Position numbers and translations under genes: made by a program
Part shown: positions 1 through 9,472 of the stretch, in pieces
Numbering within the stretch: position 1 is the first letter of the stretch
Layout: each line of letters opens with the position of its first letter
The notes under the pieces: model-generated
Told to the model about the DNA's origin: nothing
What the model saw: the letters and a program-made list of their open reading frames with translations, nothing else
Database searches by the model: none
NCBI RefSeq assembly: GCF_005049285.1
Contig: NZ_SOSC01000002.1
Span: 248,001-312,000 of the forward strand
Reading direction: 5' to 3'
DNA length: 64,000 nucleotides
DNA from: Halorientalis salina
GTDB lineage: Archaea > Halobacteriota > Halobacteria > Halobacteriales > Haloarculaceae

Positions 1-100
1 ATGGTCGATCCAGCGTTCACGGACTTCTGTCCGACAGTACGACGACACCGCTGGACCGGGTTCCCGCGTCGGTACGGTCAAGTTCACCCGGGCCGGACGG

Positions 101-538
101 ATGCCCATGGGGTCAGCGTCCGACGATCCGTCCGTCATCAGATCGATCGCGATCAGCGTCGAGGACCTGGTCGCGGCGTTAGAGTCGGCCCGCCGCAACG
201 ACCGAAACGCGGTCCTCCGCGTCACGCCACCGTTCAGCGGCCGAATGCGCGCTCGTATCCACGTCGAAGGCGCTGAGGGCTACGAGGAACCGGAACCGAT
301 CCACATCGATCCGAGTTCACTCGTCGGGGATTCGGCCCCGGACTACCCGACGCCCGTCCAGACGGAAGACCGACTTCGGGCCGATCCGGACGCCGAGTAC
401 TCTCCGGACCGACACCACGAGCGACACACCGACGCCGTCGCCGAGTGGCGTGGAAGCGTTCGCGAACACGTCGTCGAGACGATCACCATCGACACCCAGG
501 CAGGCACCCACGAGATCGCAGTTACCGTCCTGGGGTGA
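101..538 (+). CDS. Conserved haloarchaeal hypothetical protein
   Basis: Acidic protein of about 145 residues. Its core, from the IRSIAISVEDLVAALE stretch to VTPPFSGRMRARIHVE, looks like a short conserved haloarchaeal domain; I recall it only as an uncharacterised family and assign no function. Two in-frame ATGs (101 and 107) are possible starts. The frame also stays open upstream to the edge of the window, so the true N-terminus could lie outside. Codon third positions are GC-rich as expected for a real haloarchaeal gene. No signal peptide or membrane segment is visible. Confidence 0.7.
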   Translation: MPMGSASDDPSVIRSIAISVEDLVAALESARRNDRNAVLRVTPPFSGRMRARIHVEGAEGYEEPEPIHIDPSSLVGDSAPDYPTPVQTEDRLRADPDAEYSPDRHHERHTDAVAEWRGSVREHVVETITIDTQAGTHEIAVTVLG

Positions 539-788
539 GCATCCGAGCGACACCGGAATCCGTAGTAGTTTAACGGTCCTACCACTACTGATCTGCCCGT
601 GTTGATTACAATAGGATCGTCGCGGAAAATATCGGCAGTATTATCGCCTACGACCGACCGAGAGCAGTTTATAAAATTTTACGCGACCTCTGAGCGCGTT
701 GTGAAAGGTCCGGCCCGCGGGCGTGCGTTGGTGAAATAAGCCGAAACGTATCGAAGTCTCAACCGACTATAAGGGGTAGTCTCACCTT

Positions 789-1073
789 ATGTTGAGACAG
801 ACAGACACGATGTCACCGTCAAGTCCCTCCAGAACGGAACTTCGAACGCTCCTCGCGGAAAGCGATCGCCTTCCGTCGCTGTCCCGTTACGGCACCGGAC
901 TGAAGACGGGCATCACAGGCCTCGCGTTCTGGAGCGCCATCGTTCTCCCGTTCCTCCATCTGCCGCTCCTGGCGACCGGACTCGAGAGCTCCGCCGTGAC
1001 GATGGCCTTCGCCGTGTTGCTGGCGCTGAACGTGCTCGCCGTCGTCGTCGGACAGGCCCACCACCGGAACTGA
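789..1073 (+). CDS. Small two-helix membrane protein
   Basis: A 94-residue protein (87 residues if the second ATG at 810 is used). A charged N-terminal third is followed by two hydrophobic segments at about residues 42-62 and 68-90, separated by a short loop, and it ends in QAHHRN. A TATA-like CTATAAGG lies about 20 nt before the first ATG. The 250-base gap upstream is AT-richer and otherwise empty apart from a weak inverted repeat near 562-588. It is not recognisable as a named family. Confidence 0.6.
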   Translation: MLRQTDTMSPSSPSRTELRTLLAESDRLPSLSRYGTGLKTGITGLAFWSAIVLPFLHLPLLATGLESSAVTMAFAVLLALNVLAVVVGQAHHRN

Positions 1074-1093
1074 CCGGCCCGTTTCGGTCCCCA

Positions 1094-2020
1094 TCACTCG
1101 CCAGTCAGTACCGCACGAAGTCGCGGCAGTTCCGCTGCAAGCGCTTCGCGTTTGAGCAACGCGAACCCGACGACGATGATCAGGAAGCCGGCCCCGGTGT
1201 ACCAGTCGATGACCTCGCCGAGGACGAGATAGCCCGAAACCGCTGCAAACACCGGGGCGACGTAGGACACGAGGTTGATCTCGACCGGCCCCAGGCGGTC
1301 GAGCAGGTCGAAGTAGACGAGAAAACCGACGGCGCTGGCCCCGACCGACAGATATCCGAGTGCGCCCAGCGCCTCGGCCGTCCACCGAACCGAACCCAGC
1401 GACTCCGAGGGGAGCGCGACGCTGACGGCGTGCATCAACGCCGCCCCGCCGAGCATCGACCACGCTTCCATGGTCTCGATGGGCAGGTCGGCGTCGATAC
1501 GCCGCGTCAGAACGCTCCCGAGCGCAAAGGAGAGCGCCGCGAGGAACACCAGTCCCTTCGCGATCACGTCGGCCGTCAGCAGGTTCGACGGGTCGGGACG
1601 CGTCAGGATCACCACGCCCGCGAGTCCGAGGAACGTCCCCGCGATGCCGGCGGGGGTGAGTCGCTGGTCGGGCAACAGCGCCCGCGCGAAGCCGGTCGTC
1701 AGGATCGGCGAGAGGCTGACGATGACGGCCGCCGCGGCACTGGTCGTCCGCTGTTCGCCGACGAACAGGAAGGCGTGATAGCCGCCGATGAGGAGGACGC
1801 TCCCGACGACGACCTGGACCAACCCGCCGCGACTCTCGGGCCTCCACTGGTCGGTCGTCCACCAGGCGTAGCCGAGCACGAGGATCCCCGCGATGTCGTA
1901 GCGTATCGCCGCAAAGAGCACGGGCGGGAAGTATTCCAGCCCCGCCTTGATGGCCATGAACGCAGAGCCCCACAGCGCCGCCAGCACCAGGAACAGCGTC
2001 GCGTTGCGATACCGGGTCAC
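1094..2020 (-). CDS. EamA/DMT-superfamily transporter
   Basis: A 308-residue protein with about ten hydrophobic segments arranged as two repeats of five. It starts with the family-typical LAALWGSAFMAIKAGL segment and has a second-repeat LGAL/GEVIDWYTGAGFLIIVVG region. This is the usual size and architecture of EamA (RhaT-like) drug/metabolite transporters, which export amino acids, metabolites or drugs across the cytoplasmic membrane. The substrate cannot be inferred. The gene converges on the small membrane-protein gene ending at 1073 and follows the CBS-domain gene on the same strand. Confidence 0.9.
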   Translation of the reverse strand: MTRYRNATLFLVLAALWGSAFMAIKAGLEYFPPVLFAAIRYDIAGILVLGYAWWTTDQWRPESRGGLVQVVVGSVLLIGGYHAFLFVGEQRTTSAAAAVIVSLSPILTTGFARALLPDQRLTPAGIAGTFLGLAGVVILTRPDPSNLLTADVIAKGLVFLAALSFALGSVLTRRIDADLPIETMEAWSMLGGAALMHAVSVALPSESLGSVRWTAEALGALGYLSVGASAVGFLVYFDLLDRLGPVEINLVSYVAPVFAAVSGYLVLGEVIDWYTGAGFLIIVVGFALLKREALAAELPRLRAVLTGE

Positions 2021-2083
2021 GGCCGTCTTTCACCCGGTCCGGCCCAGAAGGTTTCGTTTGCGGTCGTGTTCGGCCTGTGAGTA

Positions 2084-2593
2084 TTACGCCGCTTGCCGCT
2101 CGTCCCGGAGCGCCCTGAGCACGTCCTGGCGGGCGATGATCCCGACGACCGTGCCGCCAGACGAGTCGTCCCCCACCTCGACGACGGGGAGTCGGTTGAT
2201 GTCTCGCTCGTCACACAGGAGGTCCAGCACGTGATCGAGGTCGTCGTCCGGTGCGACCGTCACGACGTCGCTCGTCATGACGTTCCTGACGGGCTTGCCC
2301 GCGTTGCGTGCCATGTCGATGCCCACGTCGAGTTCGTCCCACGAGAGGTCGATGGCGTAGGTCAGGCTCTCCAGGAACGGCGGGAGCCCGACGGGAATCC
2401 ACAGCGTTCGGTCCGAGGGCTGGAACAGGTCCACGAGGTCGCCCTGGGTGACGATTCCGACGAGTTCGCCGTCTTCGACCACCGGATACCCGTTGAACTC
2501 GGCGCGGGCGAGCCGAGTGAGCACGGCGGCAACGTCGTCGTCCGGCGAGACAGTCTCGACCTCGGTCTGCATGATATCGGCGGCGGTCAGCAT
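2084..2593 (-). CDS. Two-CBS-domain protein
   Basis: A 169-residue soluble protein made of two CBS repeats. The first runs from residue 1 (AADIMQTEVETVSPDDDVAA, then VVEDGELVGIVTQGDLV). The second runs from about residue 100 (VRNVMTSDVVTVAPDDDLD, then GIIARQDVLRAL). Paired CBS domains normally bind adenine nucleotides and regulate partners, but no partner domain is fused here. Between the repeats lies an insertion of about 40 residues (PPFLESLTYAIDLSWDELDVG). It is divergently oriented from the RNase H-like gene at 2713. Confidence 0.88.
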   Translation of the reverse strand: MLTAADIMQTEVETVSPDDDVAAVLTRLARAEFNGYPVVEDGELVGIVTQGDLVDLFQPSDRTLWIPVGLPPFLESLTYAIDLSWDELDVGIDMARNAGKPVRNVMTSDVVTVAPDDDLDHVLDLLCDERDINRLPVVEVGDDSSGGTVVGIIARQDVLRALRDERQAA

Positions 2594-2712
2594 GCGAGGA
2601 CGGAGGTCCGGCCGGGCCGTAGGCGTTCCGGTGAGACACCCGCCCGCGAACCGGTAGTCGAACGGTCCTGTCCGCCCGTATATTTAAATTGCTGCCGTGA
2701 TATAGGGCAACT

Positions 2713-3381
2713 ATGGCCGCTTACGGCCGGCCGTCCCTTCGGGACTTGTTCGACGAGTCGCCCACGCCACACATCGCCCACCCGCCTCGCACCCATCACC
2801 GTGACTTCTACCTGGCAACGGATGGATCCTTCAGAGGCACTGGTGCCGCCACGGACGGCGGGACCCGGGAGACCGCTCCCGCCGGCGGACTCGGCGTCGT
2901 CATCGAAACCCGCGACGGGGAGCGCGTCGCACGCCTGTCGCTGCCAGACAGCGCACCCGACAACAACGTCGCGGAGTACCGCGCCCTGCACCTGGGGCTC
3001 GACGTGCTCGCCACGCGTGCGCCAAACGACGCCCGCGTCGGCGTCCTCATCGACCACGACGACCTCGCGGGCAACGTCAACCAGGCGGTGCTGGCCGCCC
3101 GCGGCGCGGACTGGGGCGCACACGACCTGTCCGTCCCCGGGGCGACGACGAATCACTGGCGGGGCATCCGGGCACGTATCAACGGCTTCGGCGAGATCAG
3201 GGCCGCCCGGATCGACAGCGGCGTGAACCCCGCCCACCCGCTCGCGAACGCGCCAGACCAGTACCACCACGTCAACCACGAACCCGACCGGTGTGTCCTC
3301 CCGGAGACCCCGCGCTCGACCGGCGGCACCGACGAGCAGTACCCGCCGCCGTCCCGCGCCGACCGCCACGCGAGCGACTGA
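2713..3381 (+). CDS. RNase H-fold (reverse-transcriptase-like) protein
   Basis: A 222-residue protein with an RNase HI-type core. The first catalytic strand reads FYLATDGSF (Asp37), the helix carries NNVAEYRALHLGL (Glu88), and a third acidic strand reads VLIDHDD (Asp114). These match the carboxylate pattern of type 1 RNases H, which cut RNA in RNA-DNA hybrids. The N-terminal 30 residues and the acidic, disordered C-terminal tail after about 185 are outside the core. A TATA-like TATTTAAA lies just upstream, near 2681. Catalytic competence is inferred from the residues only. Confidence 0.75.
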   Translation: MAAYGRPSLRDLFDESPTPHIAHPPRTHHRDFYLATDGSFRGTGAATDGGTRETAPAGGLGVVIETRDGERVARLSLPDSAPDNNVAEYRALHLGLDVLATRAPNDARVGVLIDHDDLAGNVNQAVLAARGADWGAHDLSVPGATTNHWRGIRARINGFGEIRAARIDSGVNPAHPLANAPDQYHHVNHEPDRCVLPETPRSTGGTDEQYPPPSRADRHASD

Positions 3382-3574
3382 GGGGTTCGTCTCCGGCAAC
3401 TTCCGGCTCAGTGTAAGAGCCCTGCATCCGGCCTCTCGTAACGCTTCGCGACCGGTCTTTGCCGGTCGCCTCACACAGTCATGGATCGGAGAGCAGGTCC
3501 AACAGTAGCGTCTCGGACGCGAGCAACTGGTCGCGTCGAATCACAACGGGCGGAAAGACGTCCGGAGAAGAGAA

Positions 3575-4609
3575 CTACGGAGCCGTCACGTTCCCGGACG
3601 GTGGCTGCGTGATACCGCCGGGTTGGGTCGCTCCCGAGTCGGCATTCGGCGCACCCGGTTCCTTCTCGCCCGACACGAGGAACGTTGCGAGGTTGCTCAC
3701 GAACGCGTCGTTGTCGGCGAGCGTCGCACTCGCCGGGGAGAGGAAGCTCGTGTCACCGACGGCCGCGAGGTTCCCGACCCGGGCGGCGACCGTGTACGTG
3801 CCCGCCCTCCGGGTCGACGACAGCGACGTACCCTCGGCCTGGGCGACCGTCGTCGCGTTCGCGCTCGTCTGCAACGGGGTCGCGTCGCGGACGACGAGTC
3901 GGTCGACGCCGGTCGAGAGCGATCCGTTGCCGACGCCCCCCGCGTAGACGCTCTGGTAGTTGTTCGCGTTCTCGTCCATGTCGTAGAGGTAGCCCGAGCC
4001 GAAGGTGATTCCGAACTCCGTCGCGAGGTTCGTCGGCTGGCCGGGCGAGGAGGTAGACCCACTCGACCCGGCGAGCGGGATTTCGATGGACGATCCCCCG
4101 GTCGAGGCCTTCGGAACCGGATCGGCCAGCAGCAACACGCGACCGCCGGCTTCGGCGAAGGACTCGACGCCGTTGATTTCGCCGGCCGTGTACGAACTGG
4201 CCGGGTTTGCGACGACGAACGCATCGGCCGACTGCAACGTCGAATTCAGGGTCGAACTCCCGGACGCACCGAAGCTCTGGTCGTCGCCGCCGGAGTAGAA
4301 CCGGACCTGGTGCCCGTCACTGACGAGGGCATCGACCATCGGCTGCATCGCGTCTTTGCTGACCGCGTTGCCGTGGCTCAGATCGATCACGACCGTCTTC
4401 GATTCGGCCTGGTCGACCGCGTCCACAGTACCGTCGTCCGCCACCGGCGTCGTCAGGAGCGTGTCCGTGTCGTACGCCGAGACGTTCGGTGCCGACGAGT
4501 TCGACGGCGAACCGCTCAGTAACGCGCCCGTCGCGGCCGTGCTCGCGAGGACGACCGCGACCACGACTGCGAAGACGGCGAGCCCCTTCAGGAGATCAGT
4601 TCGTGCCAT
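3575..4609 (-). CDS. DUF4350 (GldG-like) membrane-anchored protein
   Basis: A 344-residue protein with one N-terminal transmembrane helix (about residues 8-29) and an extracellular domain. The stretch VVIDLSHGNAVSKD, then the SFAEAGGRVLLLADP segment, resembles the DUF4350/GldG-type domain in gliding-type and uncharacterised ABC systems. The C-terminus is a Pro/Gly/Thr-rich tail. It is the third gene of a three-gene minus-strand operon with a lipoprotein and an SppA protease, and its start overlaps the SppA 3' end by 14 nt. A role in the cell envelope is inferred from topology and context. Confidence 0.75.
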   Translation of the reverse strand: MARTDLLKGLAVFAVVVAVVLASTAATGALLSGSPSNSSAPNVSAYDTDTLLTTPVADDGTVDAVDQAESKTVVIDLSHGNAVSKDAMQPMVDALVSDGHQVRFYSGGDDQSFGASGSSTLNSTLQSADAFVVANPASSYTAGEINGVESFAEAGGRVLLLADPVPKASTGGSSIEIPLAGSSGSTSSPGQPTNLATEFGITFGSGYLYDMDENANNYQSVYAGGVGNGSLSTGVDRLVVRDATPLQTSANATTVAQAEGTSLSSTRRAGTYTVAARVGNLAAVGDTSFLSPASATLADNDAFVSNLATFLVSGEKEPGAPNADSGATQPGGITQPPSGNVTAP

Positions 4610-5492
4610 TCCGTGTCACCTCCGTTCGGTCCGCCGAGCCGCCGACGTTCAACTGCCCGTGTATCATGAAGTACCGGACCGACTCCACGGTGGGCCCGTC
4701 GGACTCGGAAGCGTTCAGTCCGATCTGACTCAGCGTGCTCGGGGAGGGAGACTCCACCCGAGTCGTCTCGTAGTCCGAGAGGCCGGCCCGTCCGGCGGCG
4801 TCGTCGATCGCGGCGTCGATCCCGCCGACCTCGTCGGCGAGGCCGAGTTCGACGCCCTCGGACCCGGAGTAGACTTTGCCGTGGGAGAGTTCCTCCCGGG
4901 AGAGTTCGAGTTCGTCACTGCGTTCCTCGTAGACCGCGCCGACGAACGCGCGCCGAAGCGTCTCGACACGTTGGCGCGCCTCGGATTCCGTCGCCGTCGA
5001 GTACTTGTCAGGACCCGACGTGATCTGGTTGTCGGGCGTGTCCTGGGGCGGTACCGTCGCCCGAACGCCGATGCTCCCGATGGCGTTGGCCGGTGCCACG
5101 TAGATCGCGTCCGCGGGGGCGCTGGTGTAGTACCCACCCGACGCCGCCAGCCCGGTGACGGACGCGACCACCGGCATCTCCTGTTTCGTCTCTTTGACCG
5201 CGAGATACAACTGCTCGCTGGCAGAGGCCGTCCCGCCGCGGCTGTTGACGTCGAGGACGACCGCTTCGATGGATTCGTTCTGGCGCGCCTCGCGCATGGC
5301 GTCGATGGCGGCCGTCGCGGTGTCGCCGTTGATCGTCCCGTGGACCTCGATGACGGCGACGGTCCCGTCGGGACCGCGCGTGGTGTTCCACGCGTACGGG
5401 ACGAGCGCGGCACCCACGACCAGCCCCACCACACCGAACACGATGACGGGACCGCCGAGACGGTCGAGGAGACCGCGTGATTCGGGCTTCAC
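4596..5492 (-). CDS. sppA: S49 family signal peptide peptidase (SppA-like)
   Basis: A 298-residue protein with an N-terminal membrane anchor (about residues 14-34) and a single S49 domain facing outward. The catalytic serine sits in GLAASGGYY (Ser118). The general-base lysine is in TSGPDKYS (Lys163), at a spacing similar to Bacillus SppA. The NSRGG segment (from Asn83) matches the family's oxyanion/substrate loop. Enzymes of this family degrade released signal peptides and other membrane-associated peptides. It is the middle gene of an envelope operon, with a 4-nt overlap with the lipoprotein gene upstream. Confidence 0.9.
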   Translation of the reverse strand: MKPESRGLLDRLGGPVIVFGVVGLVVGAALVPYAWNTTRGPDGTVAVIEVHGTINGDTATAAIDAMREARQNESIEAVVLDVNSRGGTASASEQLYLAVKETKQEMPVVASVTGLAASGGYYTSAPADAIYVAPANAIGSIGVRATVPPQDTPDNQITSGPDKYSTATESEARQRVETLRRAFVGAVYEERSDELELSREELSHGKVYSGSEGVELGLADEVGGIDAAIDDAAGRAGLSDYETTRVESPSPSTLSQIGLNASESDGPTVESVRYFMIHGQLNVGGSADRTEVTRNGTN

Positions 5493-6163
5493 GTCGCAGC
5501 ACCTCCCTTCGTCGCCGCGCCCGTACTGTTCGGGACGCCGAGCGAGACGTTCTCGAAGCGGATCGTCTCGGTGATCTCCCGACCGTCGGCGGTCCAGGTC
5601 GATTCGATCCGAACTGGCACCATGCGATCGACGTCGACCGACACTTGCCGTTCGGTCAGTCGGCGCTGGTCGCCGGTGGCGTTCGTCGACGGGTTCAGCG
5701 TGTAGACGGCGACGCGCTGGCCGTCGACCGTCTCCGTCCCGTCGTAGACGACCTCGTACTGCTCGACGAGGTCAGCCGCGAGCGCACCGTAGATCGCCGC
5801 GGCGCCGGTGCGACTGGATTCGGCGCTCCCGCCGGCGAAGAGCCGCGACGGCGAGGGGTCGTCGATGACGGTCGTCTGCCCGGCGTTGGGCCCGTCGTGA
5901 TACGCGATGCGGAGGTAGTCCCCCTTGTCGAAGGCGACGGTCGCCCGCGTGGCTTCGCGGTCGTCGCCCCGCTCTACGGTCCGGACCATCGTGGCCTCGA
6001 ACCCGTCCAGTGTTTCGTAGCGCGATTCGACCTGCTCGGCGACGGCGTCCGAATCGTCGATCTCGGTTCCCGCCGGTGCGAGACAACCGGCCGTCACGGA
6101 GAGGAGACCGACGAGTCCGACGAGTACGCCACGTCGGACGGTGTCGGAGTGTCTTTGTGACAT
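5489..6163 (-). CDS. LolA-like lipoprotein
   Basis: A 224-residue precursor. A basic N-terminus and hydrophobic stretch end in the lipobox SVTAGC, so the mature protein should be lipid-anchored outside the membrane. The rest (ESRYETLDGFEATM, then DYLRIAYHDG and VDVDRMVPVRIE) resembles the haloarchaeal LolA/LppX-like beta-fold proteins often annotated as outer-membrane-lipoprotein-sorting proteins. Archaea have no outer membrane, so that name is misleading. First gene of the lipoprotein-sppA-DUF4350 operon. A TATA-like CATATAAA lies on the minus strand near 6236-6243. Confidence 0.82.
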   Translation of the reverse strand: MSQRHSDTVRRGVLVGLVGLLSVTAGCLAPAGTEIDDSDAVAEQVESRYETLDGFEATMVRTVERGDDREATRATVAFDKGDYLRIAYHDGPNAGQTTVIDDPSPSRLFAGGSAESSRTGAAAIYGALAADLVEQYEVVYDGTETVDGQRVAVYTLNPSTNATGDQRRLTERQVSVDVDRMVPVRIESTWTADGREITETIRFENVSLGVPNSTGAATKGGAAT

Positions 6164-6259
6164 GCTTCACCCCGACTACACGCAGCCTTCATAAGGGAGT
6201 GTCTGACAGTTTCCGGGTCAGAAACTCGGTGGTTGGTTTATATGTCGAGAAACCCGATC

Positions 6260-6279
6260 ACTCTGTGAGAACACAGAGT
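6260..6279. terminator. Perfect 8-bp hairpin
   Basis: Arms ACTCTGTG and CACAGAGT enclose an AGAA loop. It lies between the end of maeB and the downstream minus-strand operon, so it could act in termination or at the operon promoter. No U-tract follows it on either strand. Confidence 0.35.
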
Positions 6280-6299
6280 CGGAAAAGCAGTGGCGGAAA

Positions 6300-6391
6300 A
6301 CGCCGACTCGGACCTGCGGTCCGTCGCCGTCGATCTAATAGTCGTTCTGCTGGGCGTCCACGACCGCGACGCTCGCCAGGTTCACGATGTC
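6300..6391 (-). pseudogene. Duplicated 3' fragment of maeB
   Basis: About 90 bases repeat the 3' end of maeB (6461-6555). Read on the minus strand they encode the same final 18 residues, [18 protein letters not shown], followed by a stop (TAG here, TGA in the intact gene). The part past the stop codon is also partly conserved (GACTCGGACCT block). There is no upstream coding sequence, so it is a remnant of a partial tandem duplication or of a recombination that replaced the end of the gene. Confidence 0.85.
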
Positions 6392-6498
6392 GCGACCACC
6401 TTTTTCTCCTCGGGTTGCTCCCGGAGGTCGCAACCACTCGTCCAAAAAGCTGGACCAAAAACGCCGACTCGGACCTTCGGTCCTCGTCGCCGTCCGAA

Positions 6499-8757
6499 TC
6501 AGTAGTCGTTCTGCTGGGCGTCCACGACCGCGACGCTCGCCAGGTTCACGATGTCCTTGACTTCGTCGCCGCGCTGGAGGACGTGGACGGGCTTGTCCAT
6601 GCCGACGAGCATCGGGCCGATGGCCTCCGCGCCGCCGAGGCGCTGGAGGAGTTTGTAGCCGATGTTCCCGGCTTCCAGGTTGGGGAACACGAGGATGTTC
6701 GCCGGCTCTTCGAGGTCCGAGAACTCGTAGGTCCCTTCGAGGATGTCCTCGACGACGGCGGTGTCGGCCTGCATCTCCCCGTCGACCGGGAAGTCACAGG
6801 CGGGGTCGTCCCGGAGGAGTTCGGCGGCGCGGCGGGGTTTGCGCGTCCCCTGGTTGTCCACCGAACCGAAGTTCGAGTACGACAGCATGGCGGCCCGTGG
6901 CTCGATGTTGAACCGGCGGGCCAGATCGGCGGTGTGGCTCGTGACTTCGGCCAGGACTTCCGCGCCGGGGTTCTGGTTGACCGTGGTGTCGACGCAGAAG
7001 ACGACGCGGTTCTTGAACGTGAGCATGTAGACGCCGGCCGCGTAGTTTGCGTCCTCGGCGGTCCCGACGATCTGCAGCGGCGGGCGCAGCGCCGACGGGT
7101 AGTTGTGCATCAGGCCGGTGAGCATCGCGTCGGCGTCGCCCATCTCGACCATGATGCTGCCCAGGTAGTTCCCGTCCTGGATGAGTTCGTCGGCCTCGCG
7201 ACGGGTGATGCCCTTCCGTTTGCGGAGTTCGTAGAGCCGCTCGGCGTAGGGCGCGAGGTTCCCCTCGCCGGGGTCGATGATCTCCGGGTCGAAGTCCAGC
7301 GCCAGCGTCTCCATGATGGCCCAGATGCGCTCGCGGTCGCCGATGAGGATCGGCTCGGCGATGCCCTGGTCGACCAGCTGCGCGGCCGCCCGAATCATCT
7401 TCTCGTCGTCGCCCTCCGCGAGAACGACGCGCTTGGGCTCGTTTTTGGCCTTGTTCAGGACGACCCGCATCATCTCGCGGGACTTGCCCAGACGGGCTTC
7501 GAGTTCCTCGACGTACTCCTCGACCTCGAGTTCCTGTCGTGCGGCACCGCTCTCCATCGCTGCCGTCGCAACCGCGGGAGCGACCTCGAAGAGGACGCGC
7601 GGGTCGAGCGGTTTCGGGATGATGTAGTCGGGGCCGAACTGCAGCGGCTGGTCGCCGTAGGCCTTGACGACGGCGTCGGGCACGTCCTGTCGGGCGAGGT
7701 CGGCCAGCGCCTCGGCGGCGGCGACTTTCATCTCCTCGTTGATCTCGGTCGCACGCACGTCGAGCGCTCCCCGGAAGATGAAGGGGAACCCGAGGACGTT
7801 GTTGACCTGATTGGGGTAGTCCGACCGGCCCGTCGCCATGATGACGGTGTCGTCACGGGCCGCTTTCGCGTCCTCGTAGCCGATCTCGGGGTCGGGGTTG
7901 GCCATCGCGAAGATGATGGGGTCGTCGGCCATCGAGGCGACCATCTCCTGGTCGACGATGCCCCCGACCGAGAGACCGACGAACACGTCGGCGTCGCGCA
8001 TCGCGTCCGCGAGGTCGCCCTCGGCCGTGTCACGCGCGAACTCCTGTTTGAACTCGTTGACGTCGCCCTCCTCGGCGCGGGCCTCGGTGATGATTCCCGA
8101 GGAGTCACACATCGTGATGTTCTCGCGGCTGGCACCGAGCGAGACGTAGAAACGGGCCGAGGCGATGGCGCTCGCGCCGGCACCCGAAAAGACGATATCG
8201 AGCTCGGAAACGTCCTTGCCTGCGATGTCGGCGGCGTTCAGCAGCGCCGCTCCGGAGATGATAGCGGTGCCGTGCTGGTCGTCGTGGAAGACGGGGATGT
8301 CCATCTGCTCGCGGAGTTTCTCCTCGACCTCGAAACACTCCGGAGCCTTGATGTCCTCTAAGTTGATGCCGCCGAAGGTCGGCTCCATCGAGGAGATCGA
8401 GCGGATCATCTCCCCCGTGTCGGCATCCTCGAGTTCGATGTCGAAGACGTCGATGTCGGCGAAGCGCTTGAAGAGGACGCCTTTCCCCTCCATGACGGGC
8501 TTGGAAGCCTGCGATCCGATGTCCCCGAGGCCGAGAACGGCCGACCCGTCGGAGACGACACCGACGAGGTTCCCCTTGGCGGTGTAGCTGAACGCGTCGT
8601 TCGGGTTGTCGCGGATGGCCCGGCAGGGGGCAGCGACACCCGGCGAGTAGGCGAGACTCAGGTCCCGCTGTGTGTTCGTCGGCTTCGTCGTCGAGATCTC
8701 GATCTTCCCGGGTGGATCCTCCCGGTGATAGTCGAGTGAGTCCTCGTCCAGTCCCAT
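6499..8757 (-). CDS. maeB: NADP-type malic enzyme with phosphotransacetylase-like C-terminal domain
   Basis: A 752-residue protein catalysing oxidative decarboxylation of malate to pyruvate. The N-terminal malic domain contains [12 protein letters not shown] and [18 protein letters not shown], the NAD(P)-binding domain starts near [12 protein letters not shown], and the last 310 or so residues (from [17 protein letters not shown]) are the phosphate acetyltransferase-like domain typical of MaeB. That domain is generally regulatory rather than catalytic. The ATG at 8757 ([11 protein letters not shown]) is preferred: the 22 residues possible upstream are not acidic and look non-coding. Its 3' end is partly duplicated just downstream. 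Confidence 0.95.
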   Translation of the reverse strand: MGLDEDSLDYHREDPPGKIEISTTKPTNTQRDLSLAYSPGVAAPCRAIRDNPNDAFSYTAKGNLVGVVSDGSAVLGLGDIGSQASKPVMEGKGVLFKRFADIDVFDIELEDADTGEMIRSISSMEPTFGGINLEDIKAPECFEVEEKLREQMDIPVFHDDQHGTAIISGAALLNAADIAGKDVSELDIVFSGAGASAIASARFYVSLGASRENITMCDSSGIITEARAEEGDVNEFKQEFARDTAEGDLADAMRDADVFVGLSVGGIVDQEMVASMADDPIIFAMANPDPEIGYEDAKAARDDTVIMATGRSDYPNQVNNVLGFPFIFRGALDVRATEINEEMKVAAAEALADLARQDVPDAVVKAYGDQPLQFGPDYIIPKPLDPRVLFEVAPAVATAAMESGAARQELEVEEYVEELEARLGKSREMMRVVLNKAKNEPKRVVLAEGDDEKMIRAAAQLVDQGIAEPILIGDRERIWAIMETLALDFDPEIIDPGEGNLAPYAERLYELRKRKGITRREADELIQDGNYLGSIMVEMGDADAMLTGLMHNYPSALRPPLQIVGTAEDANYAAGVYMLTFKNRVVFCVDTTVNQNPGAEVLAEVTSHTADLARRFNIEPRAAMLSYSNFGSVDNQGTRKPRRAAELLRDDPACDFPVDGEMQADTAVVEDILEGTYEFSDLEEPANILVFPNLEAGNIGYKLLQRLGGAEAIGPMLVGMDKPVHVLQRGDEVKDIVNLASVAVVDAQQNDY

Positions 8758-8945
8758 GCAGAAACTCCCACCGTGCCAGGGTAAAAAGGTAACCGAAAGG
8801 AACATTCGACAATCGTCGACCACGTCAATGGATTCCGTGGTATCGAGTCGCGATGTGAATGGATGCGAACGAACACGTTCAGCTCGTTTTCACGCACCGG
8901 GAACGAAAAGCCGGGTTGAAATACTCGCGGTCCTGAACGCCAGGT

Positions 8946-9449
8946 ATGCGCATCAGGTTTCGCCACCTCGCCGCGACGACGACGGGGTTCACCTTCGGGC
9001 TCATCCTGCTGGGTGTGTACACGGGAGCCATCGGAGCGGGACTGTCCTGTGGCGCTCGCTGGCCGTTCTGTGACGGGTGGATGGGGCTGTTTCCCGCCAC
9101 CTGGCCGAGTTTCATCGAGTGGTTCCACCGCCTCGTCGCGATGGTGACCGGCTTCATGATCCTCGGGACAGCCATCCAGGCCTGGCGGCACGACCACTCG
9201 CGACGTATCCGGTGGGCCTCGACGATTGCGGTCGTCGTCCTCCCTGTCCAGATCCTGCTCGGCGGGAACACCGTCCTGAACTTCGGCCCGATCTCGTCGG
9301 TCGTCCACCACGCCGCCGCCCAGATCATCTTCGCCGCGATGATCGCGACGACCGTCTGGGCGTTCGAGACCGCCGGCACGCGTGCCGCGACCGATCCGGA
9401 GGCGGACGCCTCGGCCGAATCCGGCAGTTCAGACCCCGTTCGGCTCTGA
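8946..9449 (+). CDS. ctaA: Short heme A synthase (CtaA/Cox15 family)
   Basis: A 167-residue protein with four transmembrane helices, half the length of bacterial CtaA. His residues occur at FHRLVAM and VHHAAAQ, the positions of heme ligands in this family, and a Cys pair (LSCGARWPFCDG) lies in the first extracellular loop. The family oxidises heme O to heme A for aa3-type oxidases. Four-helix archaeal forms are known, so the short length is not a truncation. The C-terminal 25 residues are a disordered acidic tail. The divergent promoter region is shared with maeB. Confidence 0.85.
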   Translation: MRIRFRHLAATTTGFTFGLILLGVYTGAIGAGLSCGARWPFCDGWMGLFPATWPSFIEWFHRLVAMVTGFMILGTAIQAWRHDHSRRIRWASTIAVVVLPVQILLGGNTVLNFGPISSVVHHAAAQIIFAAMIATTVWAFETAGTRAATDPEADASAESGSSDPVRL

Positions 9450-9472
9450 TTCCGGCCCGGTTCTTTCGTCCG

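Larger units (their letters stand above)
6164..6498. other. Intergenic region with hairpins and a copy of the maeB 3' end
   Basis: No gene is supported in these 335 bases. The region holds the presumed promoter of the lipoprotein operon, a perfect 8-bp hairpin at 6260-6279, a partial copy of the maeB 3' end (6300-6391) and a larger inverted repeat whose GCGACC arms sit at 6392-6397 and 6426-6431. The last is placed to act in termination of maeB. Confidence 0.6.

Noticed and set aside
1-276. 91-residue ORF at the very start
   Set aside because: Overlaps the better-supported frame at 101 and is Arg/Pro-rich.
6010-8361. 783-codon plus-strand frame across maeB
   Set aside because: It lies opposite the recognised malic enzyme and its product is Arg/Gly-rich with no family; long shadow frames are normal in GC-rich genomes.
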